Shown: positions 47,852 to 57,308 of the stretch, piece after piece | How positions within the stretch are numbered: the first letter of the stretch is position 1 | Layout of the letters: every line of letters starts with the position of its first letter | Assembly (NCBI GenBank): GCA_018436725.1 | Contig: JAHDKT010000022.1 | Span: 1-64,000, forward strand | Origin: Synergistaceae bacterium | Lineage (GTDB): Bacteria; Synergistota; Synergistia; Synergistales; Aminobacteriaceae | DNA: 64,000 nucleotides | Direction: 5' to 3' | Position numbers and translations under genes: made by a program | Notes under the pieces: generated by a model | Seen by the model: the letters and a program-made list of their open reading frames with translations, nothing else | Database searches by the model: none | Told to the model about the DNA's origin: nothing

Positions 47852-48948
47852 GGCCGGAAGGAGTTGACCGCGTCGCAGACGGTCCGGACGTCGTCCTCGT
47901 TCATACCGCTGTAGAGCGGCAGGCTCAAGACGCGCTCCGCAAGACGCTCCGTCTCGGGGAAGGCGCCGCGCCCGTATCCGAGGCGGGCGTACGCTCCCGA
48001 AAGGTGCGGCGGTATCGGGTAGTGTATCTGCGTCCCTATGCCGTGCGCGGAGAGATGTTCCTGCAAGCGGTCTCTGTGGTCGCATTCGACGACGTATAGG
48101 TGGAAGATATGCGTCGCCTCCGGGCGCGGACGGGGCTTCAGCACAAAGGACGAACGAATCAGCTCCGCGTACCGGGCCGCGATCGCAGCCCGTTCGGCGT
48201 TGATCGTGTCGAGGAAGCGCAGCCTGACGCGGAGCAAGGCCGCCTGTATCTCGTCCAGACGGGAGTTGACGCCCTCGATCTCGTTGACGTACTTCTTCTT
48301 CGAGCCGTAATTCCTCAGTGCGCGCACCCTCTCCGCAAGGGCTTCGTCCTCCGTGACGAGCGCCCCGGCGTCGCCGAAGGCGCCCAGATTCTTCGTCGGG
48401 AAGAAACTGAAGCAGCCGACCGTCCCCAGCGTCCCCGTTTTGCGTCCTCTCCACATCGCCCCGTGGCTCTGCGCGCAGTCCTCGATCACAGCGAGTCCTC
48501 GGCGCGCCGCGATGCCGAGCAGCCCCTCCATGCCGCACGGCTGCCCGTAGAGATGAACCGGCAGGATCGCCTTCGTTCTCGGCGTCACGGCGGCCTCCAC
48601 GCGCGCAGCGTCCAGGCCGTGATACCCGTCCGGCTCCACGAAGACCGGCGTCGCCCCGCAACCGGTAATCGCAAGCACCGTCGCGATGTACGTGTTCGCC
48701 TGGACGATCACCTCGTCCCCCGGACCGATTCCGAGCGCGCGCACCGCCAGAACGAGCGCGTCGAGTCCGGAGTTGAGTCCGATGCAGTACGATACGCCGA
48801 GATAGTCCGCGAATTCACGCTCGAACGCCTCCACTTCCGCGCCGAGGACGTACCATCCTGAGCGAAGGACGCGGAGCGCGGCCTCCTCGTATTCGGCCGC
48901 ATGCGCTTCGAAAGCGGGCGCGAGGACGTTGAAGGGGATCTTCTTCAT
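47848..48948 (-). CDS. DegT/DnrJ-type sugar aminotransferase (QdtB/FdtB-like)
   Basis: PLP-dependent enzyme predicted to make the 3-amino group on a dTDP-keto sugar. The PLP lysine is in the [16 protein letters not shown] segment (the FFPTKNLG block), with [12 protein letters not shown] and HLYGQPCGM motifs upstream and LRNYGS after. The ATG 48948 overlaps the isomerase stop by one base. The 366 residues are a normal length. Amino transfer to C3 is inferred from its FdtA-like neighbour. Confidence 0.9.
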   Translation of the reverse strand: MKKIPFNVLAPAFEAHAAEYEEAALRVLRSGWYVLGAEVEAFEREFADYLGVSYCIGLNSGLDALVLAVRALGIGPGDEVIVQANTYIATVLAITGCGATPVFVEPDGYHGLDAARVEAAVTPRTKAILPVHLYGQPCGMEGLLGIAARRGLAVIEDCAQSHGAMWRGRKTGTLGTVGCFSFFPTKNLGAFGDAGALVTEDEALAERVRALRNYGSKKKYVNEIEGVNSRLDEIQAALLRVRLRFLDTINAERAAIAARYAELIRSSFVLKPRPRPEATHIFHLYVVECDHRDRLQEHLSAHGIGTQIHYPIPPHLSGAYARLGYGRGAFPETERLAERVLSLPLYSGMNEDDVRTVCDAVNSFRP

Positions 48949-49361
48949 CACGCGCCGCCCCTCTGCCCGGCCAGGAGGAGAAAGTCTTCGTAGCTTCGGA
49001 TATAATCCGCCTCGTTGTAGTAGTCGGAGGCCAGCACGAGGAGGACGCTGTCGTCCTGTATCCACGTCATCGTATGCCAGAGCATCGGTCCGACGTAGAG
49101 TCCTCTCGCAGGGTTGTCGAGAATGCACGTCATCTTTTCGATCCCCGTGTCCAAAGCAACGCGCACCGAGCCATGGACGCAGACGAGCGCCTGCTCCAAG
49201 GAGCGGTGCGCATGTTTCCCCCGCACATACCCCGCACGCACGCCCGTCGAATAGTAGACGCGGCGCACGGGAAAGGGAACCTGGCGCTCCGCCTCAATGA
49301 ACTGAAGCTGCCCCTCCTCGGGTATATCCGTCTTTCGGACGGGAAATTCAAAAAAACGCAT
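48948..49361 (-). CDS. dTDP-4-keto-6-deoxyhexose 3,4-ketoisomerase, cupin (FdtA/QdtA-like)
   Basis: Small cupin of the WxcM-like family that moves the keto group of dTDP-4-keto-6-deoxyglucose to C3. The motif [20 protein letters not shown] near 48-68 carries the conserved histidines. ATG 49361 is preceded by GGGGGAAG. Whether the product is of the fucose or quinovose series cannot be told from the sequence. The dTDP-glucose genes rmlA and rmlB are not in the window. Confidence 0.9.
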   Translation of the reverse strand: MRFFEFPVRKTDIPEEGQLQFIEAERQVPFPVRRVYYSTGVRAGYVRGKHAHRSLEQALVCVHGSVRVALDTGIEKMTCILDNPARGLYVGPMLWHTMTWIQDDSVLLVLASDYYNEADYIRSYEDFLLLAGQRGGA

Positions 49362-49415
49362 GGTCTTCCCCCTTCGCTCTTCAGCGCTGCCTTTCTTCGA
49401 CACATTCGAAACCGT

Positions 49416-50378
49416 TCACTCGCTCCGCCTCGAGACGCCCTCGATTTTACGCCATAACCTGTACGGGTCGATCAGCAGAGAGAAAGAGCGCGCCCAGTGG
49501 ACCAGGGCGGGGCGCTCCGTCCTCTCCAGCCAGCCGAAGAAGAAGCGGCGCAAACGGGCGTGATGCCGCAGAAAGAGCGGCTGTCCCGTCATGAGAGGGA
49601 GGACTATTTCGTCGTACATTCGCCGCCGGTCCGCGTTGATCCCCTTGCGCACGCGCTCTTTTCCCTTCGCGTTCATCCTCTGGCTGAGAGACTCCGTGTG
49701 CAGCCTGTACCGGACCACCGCCTGATCGAGTTTGTGGATACGATACCCGTTCGCCGTTGCCAGAAGCCAGAAGGGCCAGTCCTCCATCCAGAAAAAATCG
49801 TGCTCCCAGAGTCGGAGACGCTCGAACAGGGAACGCCGGAAGAGAACTCCCGGCGCCGGCAGAGGGTCGAACGACGCCAGCATACGAAACTGGTCGTGAG
49901 CATCCTCGGCGAAAAAACGCCGCTGCTCGGCGGTCCACTCTCTTTCGACGGCGTTCGTCCCCGTCGAAAACGTCGCCACCCTGCCGAACGCGATCATCAT
50001 TGCCCGATGCGACGTCATTTGCAAGACGGCGTTGCGCAGCGCCTCCGGGTAGAAGAGATCGTCCCCCGCCAGCGGTTTGACGATCTCGCCGGAGCATGCG
50101 CGCACCGCTCGCACATAGTTGCGCACCGGGCCTTCGTTCCGTTCGCCCCTAAGAAGACGGCACGAATGAAAACAGCTCCCCCGCCGCTCCATCCACGAAG
50201 AAACGGCGTCGACCGTCCCGTCGGCGGAACAGTCGTCCGACACGATCAGCTCCGTCCCTCCCGGAAAGGCGTCGAGACCGCCGGACTCCAGGAGGCTGTC
50301 GAGCGTCTCCGTCACGAACCGCTCCTGGTTGTACGTATAGACCGCGACGGAAAGAAGCGGCCCGTTGTCTTCGCTCAC
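49416..50378 (-). CDS. GT2-family glycosyltransferase
   Basis: Predicted GT-A fold transferase of 320 residues. Motifs are SVAVYTYNQERFVTETLDSLL near the N-terminus, IVSDDCSADGT near 45, and the acidic AGDDLFYPEALRNAV near 100, the DXD-like metal site. GTG 50378 overlaps the stop of the upstream glycosyltransferase. Probably adds one sugar of the LPS chain. Confidence 0.9.
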   Translation of the reverse strand: MSEDNGPLLSVAVYTYNQERFVTETLDSLLESGGLDAFPGGTELIVSDDCSADGTVDAVSSWMERRGSCFHSCRLLRGERNEGPVRNYVRAVRACSGEIVKPLAGDDLFYPEALRNAVLQMTSHRAMMIAFGRVATFSTGTNAVEREWTAEQRRFFAEDAHDQFRMLASFDPLPAPGVLFRRSLFERLRLWEHDFFWMEDWPFWLLATANGYRIHKLDQAVVRYRLHTESLSQRMNAKGKERVRKGINADRRRMYDEIVLPLMTGQPLFLRHHARLRRFFFGWLERTERPALVHWARSFSLLIDPYRLWRKIEGVSRRSE

Positions 50379-51469
50379 TCCGCCCCCTCCCCGGAGAGTA
50401 CCCTGGAGAAGATGGCTTCAAGACGCGAGAGCATGGTGTGCTCCTTCAAAAAGCGCTCGTACCCCGCCTTCCGCACACGCTCGCGCTCCTCGTCGTGCGC
50501 GAGATAGTACTCTATCTTTTCGAGGAGGTCGTCGGTATCGCGGTAAACCGCGATTTCCTTCCCCGGTTCGAAGTATTCGTTCAGCTCCGGGTTCTCCTGC
50601 GTCAGCAGGAAGCCTCCGCACGCGGGCACTTCGAAATCCCTCCCCTTGATCTGCAGCAGCGGCCGTTCGCCGTCCTTTTCGAGCGATTCCGAGACGGAGG
50701 CGTTGCTCAGGTTCAGATTGATGCGGCTTGCGCTGAACATGCGGATCATCTCGCTCAGACCGATTCGTCCTTCTTCCCACCCGCGGCCGCGCACTGCGAT
50801 CCGGACGCCGCGCCCGCGAAGCCGCCGGACGACCTCACGCCTGCACCCGTGAGGCTGCCCGATGAAGGAGACGTCGTACTCGTATCCGCACGACATCGGG
50901 CGGAAGAAAAAGTGGTTCGCCCCCCACTGGCTGCGGATGACGTTCGCAAATCCGAGCTCCTCGTACCGACGAGCGGCATCCGCGCTGGTGGTGCATATCC
51001 AATCGTACGGGCGCGCGGCGAAACGGGAAAAGTCGTCGAAGCGCCAGTGATCGTCGCTGAAGAAGGCGACCGTCGGAATCCCGAGTTCCGATGAAATCGC
51101 ACGGATGGTCTCCGCGCGGAATTCATCGTCGAGAATCGCATGGAACAGAATCGACGGTCTGAAGAGCATGCAGGCCAGCCGGAGCGCCGACTGCATGCGT
51201 TCGTGCCCGAGGTCGGCCCGCACCCTGTCGTACGGGAAATGAACGACAGGATACCCTCCGCCGACAAGCGAATAGTAGAAGTGTACGGTATCGTACCCCA
51301 GACCGAGCCCCGGACGTCCGTAGTCCGAACCAAGTCCCGCGTAGAGAATCAGCGGACGGGCACTGCTTTGATTCTGGACGCCGAGCATGCGGTGGACGTA
51401 CTCCTCGTCGCTCCAGGAAGGCCATACCCTGTTCTTCGCTGCGCGGAGCCTCTTTCGAAAATCTTTCAT
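50375..51469 (-). CDS. CgeB-like glycosyltransferase (GT1-like)
   Basis: Predicted glycosyltransferase of 364 residues with a C-terminal Glyco_trans_1_2 domain. The C-terminal block KGRDFEVPACGGFLLTQ, followed by ELNEYFEPGKEI and a YYLAHDEERERVRKAGYERF tail, is typical of CgeB-like proteins. A GSDYGRPGLGLGYDTVHF loop lies in the N-terminal half. It overlaps the GT2 gene downstream by four bases. Substrate unknown. Confidence 0.85.
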   Translation of the reverse strand: MKDFRKRLRAAKNRVWPSWSDEEYVHRMLGVQNQSSARPLILYAGLGSDYGRPGLGLGYDTVHFYYSLVGGGYPVVHFPYDRVRADLGHERMQSALRLACMLFRPSILFHAILDDEFRAETIRAISSELGIPTVAFFSDDHWRFDDFSRFAARPYDWICTTSADAARRYEELGFANVIRSQWGANHFFFRPMSCGYEYDVSFIGQPHGCRREVVRRLRGRGVRIAVRGRGWEEGRIGLSEMIRMFSASRINLNLSNASVSESLEKDGERPLLQIKGRDFEVPACGGFLLTQENPELNEYFEPGKEIAVYRDTDDLLEKIEYYLAHDEERERVRKAGYERFLKEHTMLSRLEAIFSRVLSGEGAE

Positions 51470-51520
51470 GAATCCGATGACCGTTCGCCTCCCTCGGAGA
51501 ATGCGTTCGAGAACTCCAAC

Positions 51521-52600
51521 TCAGGCAAGACTCCGGAAGATCCGCTCGAATTCCGCAGCCGCGCCCTCGCGCCTGAAACGAGGCTCCACAGCGGCGCGCG
51601 CCGCGGCGACGTCGCGTTCCATTCTCTCGTTCTCCCATTCGTCGTAGACCCCCCGTATCTCCGCAGGAATCTTTTCCAGATGATGCCGGACATAGTACGG
51701 ACCGCTCCGCTCTCCGAAGTAGGACGCGAAGGCTTCGTCGAGCTTCTCCGGCGTGAGCAGGCCGATCCAAAACCCTGAGAAGACCACTGTCGGACGATGG
51801 GCCAGCACCGCTTCGACAGCCGACGTGGAGCCGGCGCAGACGAGCGTCGCCCATTCGAACCAGCACTGAGGGTCGGTCTGCGTCCCGATGATCCGAAGGA
51901 ACCGCTCCCCCGCCGCAGCGTTGGCGCGTGCGGCCATCAGGCGAAACTTCCACGTCCTCCACCCTCCGCCGACGAAGGCGATCTCGAGCGACGGAATGTT
52001 TTTTTTCAGCCTCGGCGCCTCCTGCAACAACTTCAAAGGTCCGGCCGACTTGTACCCGCTTATCCTGCCGAAACAGAGAATGCGGAACGGATCGCGCTCA
52101 GGAATCGGCGTCGGGGTTAGCAGGCCGAAGAGAGGACGTTGGAAGAGGAATTTCTGGAACGGCGTCGGGATTTCCTCGAGCTTCTCCAGAAGCGGAGGCT
52201 CGGCGGAGAGCCACGCGTCGCTCCAGCGCACCAGGGAATCGACGTCGCGCCCTTTCTTGTCCGTCTTTTCCAGGTTGTCCAGAAAGAATGTGAAGATTTT
52301 CGCCCCCGTCGCTCGTTTGAGCCGCACGGCAAGAGGGAAGGAGCGTCTGGAATCGGTGACCAGCACGTCCGGAGCGAACTCCCGCGCCTTCCTGTCGAAC
52401 CAGAAGTTTCCGACCGTCGGTGAAGGAATGGAGATCACCTCGACGCCGTACGCGCGCAGACGGGATTGAAACCCCTTGCCGGCCCACCGGCCGAGGACGG
52501 CGACACGATGTCCTCCTTCACTGAGGGCAGTCGCAAGATGAAAGACAAACGAAGTGACGCCGTCGACGATCATGGCGTCCGAGCAAAAAAGTATATTCAT
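51521..52600 (-). CDS. GT4-like glycosyltransferase
   Basis: Predicted GT-B glycosyltransferase of 359 residues. The N-terminal MNILFCSDAMIVDGVTSFVF segment and the CFGRISGYKSAGPLKLLQEA block are characteristic, and a CAGSTSAVEAVLAHRPTVVF stretch replaces the usual donor-binding loop. It lies between the ELM1-like and CgeB-like genes with gaps of 46 and 51 bases. Its role in the chain cannot be ordered from sequence. Confidence 0.82.
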   Translation of the reverse strand: MNILFCSDAMIVDGVTSFVFHLATALSEGGHRVAVLGRWAGKGFQSRLRAYGVEVISIPSPTVGNFWFDRKAREFAPDVLVTDSRRSFPLAVRLKRATGAKIFTFFLDNLEKTDKKGRDVDSLVRWSDAWLSAEPPLLEKLEEIPTPFQKFLFQRPLFGLLTPTPIPERDPFRILCFGRISGYKSAGPLKLLQEAPRLKKNIPSLEIAFVGGGWRTWKFRLMAARANAAAGERFLRIIGTQTDPQCWFEWATLVCAGSTSAVEAVLAHRPTVVFSGFWIGLLTPEKLDEAFASYFGERSGPYYVRHHLEKIPAEIRGVYDEWENERMERDVAAARAAVEPRFRREGAAAEFERIFRSLA

Positions 52601-52646
52601 CCGAGAATGGAACCCCTTTTACCAGCGCGGGTACACACACCACGCG

Positions 52647-53912
52647 TCATTTTCCGTTTTCCGTTCCGTTTTTTCCCCACCGTTCGACGATCCACTCCGC
52701 CGCTCGTCGCGCCTCGTTGAGGACAGGGCCGTCGGCGTGGAGCGACACGCCTCCTGCGGGCGGGCGACGCAGCGCGCGGGGCTGCATTTCATTCAAAAAC
52801 CCCCGCCGTTCCAGTACCGAGAAGAGGGCGTCGAAACGCGGTTTGCCCCAAAGCACTCCCGGCGGTAGCAGTTTTCTCCGCACGAGCCATGCCGTGAGAT
52901 CCTGCATCGCGACGCGCAGCTTCCCCTTCCTGTCGGTCCGTAGAAGGAAGACCTCTCTCCCGGCGGTGATAGCCTCGGAGACCATCGAGACGGAATCCTC
53001 GGTGACGAAGAGGCGAGAGCAGAGTCCGAGCATTCCGGCGACGGGGTTGAATTCGTCCCGCGACGCGAGGAGGAGCATACGGACGTGCGATCGCCCGGCG
53101 GCAAGCCTCGTCAGCGCTTCTTCGGCCTCGGGCGTGGTCCGTCGCGACGTGGTGATATAGAGGTCCGCGCCTTCGTTTACCGCAGCCGAGAGGATCGGGA
53201 CGATCATGCGACGAACCCAGTCCGCCGTGACGGCGTAGTTCGCGTCGTCGCCTCCGATAAGGAGGCCCCATCGTCGCTCCGCGTTCTCCACGGGAGGATA
53301 GAGTTCGGCAAGCTCCCACCCTTTCCGCTCCAGTTCGTCGGGGAAAATCGCGTTGGGCGCGCCCAGGGTCGCCAGCAGGTTGGGGGTGAGCCTCGGGCGG
53401 TCGTGCGCCGGGACCACGGCGAAATCGAAGGGGGTCGTGCCGAGCGCCGAGGGCGTCATCAGAACGCACGACTTGCCCCGCGTCATCTTCGCGAGCGCGA
53501 GAGCGAACGGCGCGGCGCCCCCTCCCGCGGCGAGGAAGAGCGCGTCCTTGCCGGTGAGCTTGCGGGAGGCGAGTTCGCGCTTCATCGTGTCGAAAAGCGC
53601 GGATCCTCCCGTCTCGTCGAGCCAAACGAGGATGTCGCAAGAGTTCATCTTCGGCAGGCGGCGCCCCTTCACCTTGAGCAGCTCCACCCTCCGTTTCCCT
53701 GTGATTCTCGGGACGTCCATCTCCACGATGTCGGCGCCGGTGAAGCGCGAGAGCCACCCGGCGATGCCCCGGCTCTGCGAGAGGTGGCCGCGTATCGAGT
53801 CGCTCAGGATAAAAACGAGCAAAGGGCCGGCCGCCCGCCCATGCGCCGTGCGCTGCCGCGCGACGTCCTGCGTTTCGCTGGAGAACGCTTCCTTCGCTTC
53901 GCCGATGGACAT
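52647..53912 (-). CDS. ELM1-like putative glycosyltransferase
   Basis: A 421-residue protein of the ELM1/GtrOC1 type, a glycosyltransferase-like fold often seen in gram-negative LPS loci. Conserved pieces include FILSDSIRGHLSQSRGIAGWL near the start, FLAAGGGAAPFALALAKM, IGGDDANYAV and the VTEDSVSMVSEA loop, which resembles a nucleotide-sugar binding site. ATG 53912 follows AAAGGAG by ten bases, only a few bases from kdsB. Function in the LPS core is inferred from context. Confidence 0.85.
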   Translation of the reverse strand: MSIGEAKEAFSSETQDVARQRTAHGRAAGPLLVFILSDSIRGHLSQSRGIAGWLSRFTGADIVEMDVPRITGKRRVELLKVKGRRLPKMNSCDILVWLDETGGSALFDTMKRELASRKLTGKDALFLAAGGGAAPFALALAKMTRGKSCVLMTPSALGTTPFDFAVVPAHDRPRLTPNLLATLGAPNAIFPDELERKGWELAELYPPVENAERRWGLLIGGDDANYAVTADWVRRMIVPILSAAVNEGADLYITTSRRTTPEAEEALTRLAAGRSHVRMLLLASRDEFNPVAGMLGLCSRLFVTEDSVSMVSEAITAGREVFLLRTDRKGKLRVAMQDLTAWLVRRKLLPPGVLWGKPRFDALFSVLERRGFLNEMQPRALRRPPAGGVSLHADGPVLNEARRAAEWIVERWGKNGTENGK

Positions 53913-53916
53913 GATG

Positions 53917-54690
53917 CTAGACTCCTTTCGCTGCCGGCCGCGCGGGGGATTTCGCTTCGCTCGAGCACACGATCCGACGGACGGCTTCAAGGTCCTCCGG
54001 CGTATCGACGCTGGGGCCCCGCCGTTCCGCCCTGCTGACCGCGACCTTCATCGAGTAGCCGTGCTCCATGATTTTGAGCTGTTCAAGCGACTCGGCCAAC
54101 GAGAGCGGCGTCGGAGCGAGCGAAACATAGCGATGCAAAAAATCCCTCCGGAAGCCGTAGATTCCGATATGCTCGTACACCGGGACGGCGTCCGCGTCCG
54201 AACGAATATACGGGATGGGATATCTGCTGAAGTAGAGCGCGAAACCCCGAAGATCCCGCACCACCTTCACCACGGAGGGATCGTCCAGCATCGCGCGCTC
54301 CGTTATGGGAGCGCAGAGCGTTGCGGAGAGCGCCGAGTCGTCGCCCAGAAGCGCTTGCGCGACTTCGTCGACCATGAGGGGATCGAGCAGAGGCTCGTCC
54401 CCCTGGATGTTCAGCACGATATCGCCCTCGTACTTTTCCGCCGCCTCGGCGACCCGGCAGGTTCCGTTGGGGTGATCGGGCGACGTAAGCACGGCCTCAC
54501 CGCCGAACGAGCGGACCTCTTCGAGAATCCGTTCGTCGTCGGTGGCCACGACAAGACGGTCGAGCAGCGGCGAGAGGACTGCGCGTTCGTAGACTCTCCG
54601 GATGAGCGTCTTGCCGCGGATATCGGCCAACGGCTTGCCGGGAAGACGCGTCGAGGCGTAGCGGGCGGGGATCACGCCGAGAATTTTCAT
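53917..54690 (-). CDS. kdsB: CMP-Kdo synthetase
   Basis: Activates Kdo with CTP to give CMP-Kdo, the donor for lipid A glycosylation. The 257 residues have the nucleotide-binding start ILGVIPARYASTRLPGKPL, the NIQGDEPLLDP metal loop near 95, and YEHIGIYGFRRDFL near 180. ATG 54690 overlaps the stop of the unknown gene upstream by four bases. kdsA, kdsD, waaA and kdsB are all present in one run, but kdsC (Kdo-8-phosphate phosphatase) is not seen. Confidence 0.96.
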   Translation of the reverse strand: MKILGVIPARYASTRLPGKPLADIRGKTLIRRVYERAVLSPLLDRLVVATDDERILEEVRSFGGEAVLTSPDHPNGTCRVAEAAEKYEGDIVLNIQGDEPLLDPLMVDEVAQALLGDDSALSATLCAPITERAMLDDPSVVKVVRDLRGFALYFSRYPIPYIRSDADAVPVYEHIGIYGFRRDFLHRYVSLAPTPLSLAESLEQLKIMEHGYSMKVAVSRAERRGPSVDTPEDLEAVRRIVCSSEAKSPARPAAKGV

Positions 54691-55934
54691 GGCTTCGCGA
54701 CGGTTTCCCCGTTCCCGAACGACACGGAGGAAATGCCGCACTTCCGCGCGCGGGAAAGAATCTTCTCTCGGTCGACGGGCTGCACTTCACCGACGATCCA
54801 TTCGCGCACCGCCTTCCCCTCGGGAGTATGCTGCGCGTAGCTCATGAAGTCGAGCGAAATGCCCGAAGCGCCCGCGACCTTCCATGCAAGGACGGGCCAG
54901 ACCTGTCCGATGTCGCCGATGACGGGAATGCTCCCCTCGTGGCGCGCGAAAGCGGACATCTCCATCCTGAACGGAATTTTGGAGATCTTCGTCTTCGGCA
55001 GCCCCTGGTTGATGGCCTCCTGTATCAGCGAGCCGCCTGTCTCCAGGTCGCGCGCCTTGCGGAGATTCTCGTCGAGGTCGATACGGATGAGCGTTTTGTC
55101 GCGCAGGGAGTAGACGGGGAGCCCTTTCCACCACGACCAGATGCCGTGGCCGGTGTAGCACTCGAAGGGGCCGTCGTGAATCTCCTGCGTGAGGGCGACC
55201 GCCGATTCAATGATGACGTCGGCCGACTCGAGCATCGCCGCGATGCGCCGGGAGCGTTCGAAGACGGAGATGCTGTCGCCGATGGCCATGCCGATGTGGC
55301 CGCTCCCGACCATCTGCGGAATGCTCACCAGTACGGGGAGCCCCAGGGCCGCCCCGGCGCCGAGCATGGTCCGCCGGTCGGCGCCCCACCCCGCCACGGT
55401 CTCGAAGGGAAGCCCCAGCGCCTTGCAGAGCACCAGAATTTCGCCCGCGAGGTTCTCGTTCCGCAGCCCCATGGGGTACGCCATGTTCCCCGCAGCCTTG
55501 ATCACGAGACGTCCCTCGGCGCGCTCTCCCTTCGCCAATAGCTCCTCGTCGAGGACCATCTCCGCGCGAAGCGCGTTCATCCGCTCCTCGTCGAGCTGCG
55601 TGAATTCGAAGACGTCGCCGCGGGGCATGAAGCGCTCCTCGAACCCCAGGGCCGAGGCGCTGCACATCTTCACCAGGTCGAGCGCGCCGCCCATCTCGTG
55701 GCCGACGACCGCCGAACTTGTGGTCACCCCGTCGACAAGCCCCTTCTCCATCAGTTCGGCGATGAGCGTGGTCACACCTTCGTGGATATTGGGGCCGCTG
55801 CCCGTGGCGACGACGACCTTTCCGCCGCGCCGCTTGGCCTCGACGATCTTTTCGGCAGCCGCGTCGAGACTCTCTCTGGAGCGGTCGTCAAGGCCGCTGT
55901 AAAACTCGTTCAGAAGCTGTTCGTTGATTGTCAT
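54687..55934 (-). CDS. Unrecognised conserved-looking protein in the Kdo operon
   Basis: No family recognised. The 415-residue soluble protein has a Rossmann-like opening, KVVVATGSGPNIHEGVTTL near 39-57, followed by GLVDGVTTSSAVVGHEMGGA. The pattern loosely recalls the NAD fold of deoxyhypusine synthase-like proteins, but this is only a resemblance. Other notable stretches are VAGWGADRRTMLGAGAALG and MVGSGHIGMAIGDSISVFE, and there are no membrane segments. It overlaps waaA by four bases and kdsB by four bases, so it is translated inside the Kdo series. It could act on a Kdo-linked or nucleotide-linked substrate. Confidence 0.7.
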   Translation of the reverse strand: MTINEQLLNEFYSGLDDRSRESLDAAAEKIVEAKRRGGKVVVATGSGPNIHEGVTTLIAELMEKGLVDGVTTSSAVVGHEMGGALDLVKMCSASALGFEERFMPRGDVFEFTQLDEERMNALRAEMVLDEELLAKGERAEGRLVIKAAGNMAYPMGLRNENLAGEILVLCKALGLPFETVAGWGADRRTMLGAGAALGLPVLVSIPQMVGSGHIGMAIGDSISVFERSRRIAAMLESADVIIESAVALTQEIHDGPFECYTGHGIWSWWKGLPVYSLRDKTLIRIDLDENLRKARDLETGGSLIQEAINQGLPKTKISKIPFRMEMSAFARHEGSIPVIGDIGQVWPVLAWKVAGASGISLDFMSYAQHTPEGKAVREWIVGEVQPVDREKILSRARKCGISSVSFGNGETVAKP

Positions 55935-57307
55935 CGCAGTATCACTCCGTTTATCTCGTCTGCCGAGAGCCTCGCCGCGCCTCCGGAAGAGCGGAAGTAA
56001 CGCTCCGCGCTCTCGCGGACCGCAGCGCGGCGCTCCGGCTTCATACTCGCTTCCCAGTGCGCCGCAATCTCCGAGGCGTCCCCTACCGGGGTTGCTATAC
56101 TCAGAGATCCCAGATCTTTCGCCGCCTCGACGAAATCCCTCATGTAAGGGCCGTGGGAAAGCGGCGTCCCGAAGGACGCGGGTTCGAGGATGTTCTGTCC
56201 GCCCTTGTCCACGAGACTTCCTCCGATGAACGCGGCGTCGACGACGCCGTACAGGTCGAAGAGCACGCCGATTCGATCCACCACCACGATATCCGGTCGA
56301 GGAAAAACTTTCGTATTCTCCATCTCCGACAGCAGGGCGCTCGGAGCAACCTCCGACGCCAAGGCGCGCACGCTCCCGGCTCTCTCCGGATGCCTCGGCG
56401 CGATCACCAGACGAGCGGAAGGGAAGCTGCGGCGAACGCTTTTGAAAGCGTCGAGCACCATCTCTTCCTCCCCTTCATGGGTGCTTCCGGCGAGGAAGAG
56501 CGGCTCCCGCTCCGAGGGCGTCGTCGCGTCGCCGTGCGGAGAATTTCCCTGCCGAACGCCGAAAAGGGCTTCGAGAGGCCCGAGACTCGCATTGCTCCTC
56601 CGAAGCAAGAGCGCATCCACCTTGCAGTCTCCGGTGATCCGAATCCTCTCCGCGGGAACCCGGAGGGAGGCGAGCGCCTCCCGGTCGGTCTCCGAACGGA
56701 CGAGGAGCAGCGTGAAACAATCATACACCATTCTCCAGAAAGATGGATGTTTCCGCATGGTACGCACGGTACGCTCCGAAAAGCGCCCGTTCACGAGAAA
56801 TGCGGGGACGCCTCTTCGGGCGAGCGAAAAGAGCATGTTCGGCCAGATCTCCGTCTCCATGACCGCGTACCCCCTCGGTCGGATCGCGTCGAGAGCGCGG
56901 TTCACGATACGCGGAATATCCCACGGATAGTAGATATGCCGCTCGAAAAGGCCGCCCGCCAGACGGCAGGCCATCTCCTTCCCGGTCGTCGTCGTCGTGG
57001 AGAGAAGGACTGGAAAGCGATTCCTCTCCGCTGCGGGAACGGAGACGGCCGCGCTCCCGTGCCCGGCCGAACGCAGCGCGTGCAGCAGAGGCCAGGCCGA
57101 CTGCGCCTCCCCCACGGAGACCGCGTGAATCCAGAGCGGACCTCCATCGAACGCTCGGCGCTTCTCCTCCGTATAGACGCCTCTGCGCTCGTCCAGCCCC
57201 TCCGTGTACTTCTTGAGAAGCCACGGGTACAGGAGCGGGTAGGCTGCGGAGGTACAGGCCTTGTAGAGCCCTTTCCCCGCTCTATTGGAAAGAGAGTCCG
57301 TACCCAG
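55931..57307 (-). CDS. waaA: Kdo transferase (WaaA/KdtA) with CTG start
   Basis: Membrane-associated GT30 enzyme that adds Kdo to lipid IVA. The catalytic segment reads WIHAVSVGEAQSA, with the essential glutamate in VGE. The first canonical start, GTG 57115, encodes that very valine and would delete the N-terminal membrane segment and everything before the active site. The same frame continues upstream, without any ATG, GTG or TTG, through LYKACTSAAYPLLYPWLLKK to CTG 57307, six bases after GGGGGTGG and two bases past the kdsD stop (57309). I therefore use CTG 57307, giving 458 residues, typical for the family. Other features are METEIWPNMLFSLARRGVP and FIGGSLVDKGGQNILEPA. Confidence 0.88.
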   Translation of the reverse strand: MGTDSLSNRAGKGLYKACTSAAYPLLYPWLLKKYTEGLDERRGVYTEEKRRAFDGGPLWIHAVSVGEAQSAWPLLHALRSAGHGSAAVSVPAAERNRFPVLLSTTTTTGKEMACRLAGGLFERHIYYPWDIPRIVNRALDAIRPRGYAVMETEIWPNMLFSLARRGVPAFLVNGRFSERTVRTMRKHPSFWRMVYDCFTLLLVRSETDREALASLRVPAERIRITGDCKVDALLLRRSNASLGPLEALFGVRQGNSPHGDATTPSEREPLFLAGSTHEGEEEMVLDAFKSVRRSFPSARLVIAPRHPERAGSVRALASEVAPSALLSEMENTKVFPRPDIVVVDRIGVLFDLYGVVDAAFIGGSLVDKGGQNILEPASFGTPLSHGPYMRDFVEAAKDLGSLSIATPVGDASEIAAHWEASMKPERRAAVRESAERYFRSSGGAARLSADEINGVILR

Positions 57308-57308
57308 T

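Noticed and set aside
57115..57117. GTG start for waaA
   Set aside because: It would begin at the active-site VGE motif and remove the N-terminal membrane segment, which is encoded in frame upstream.
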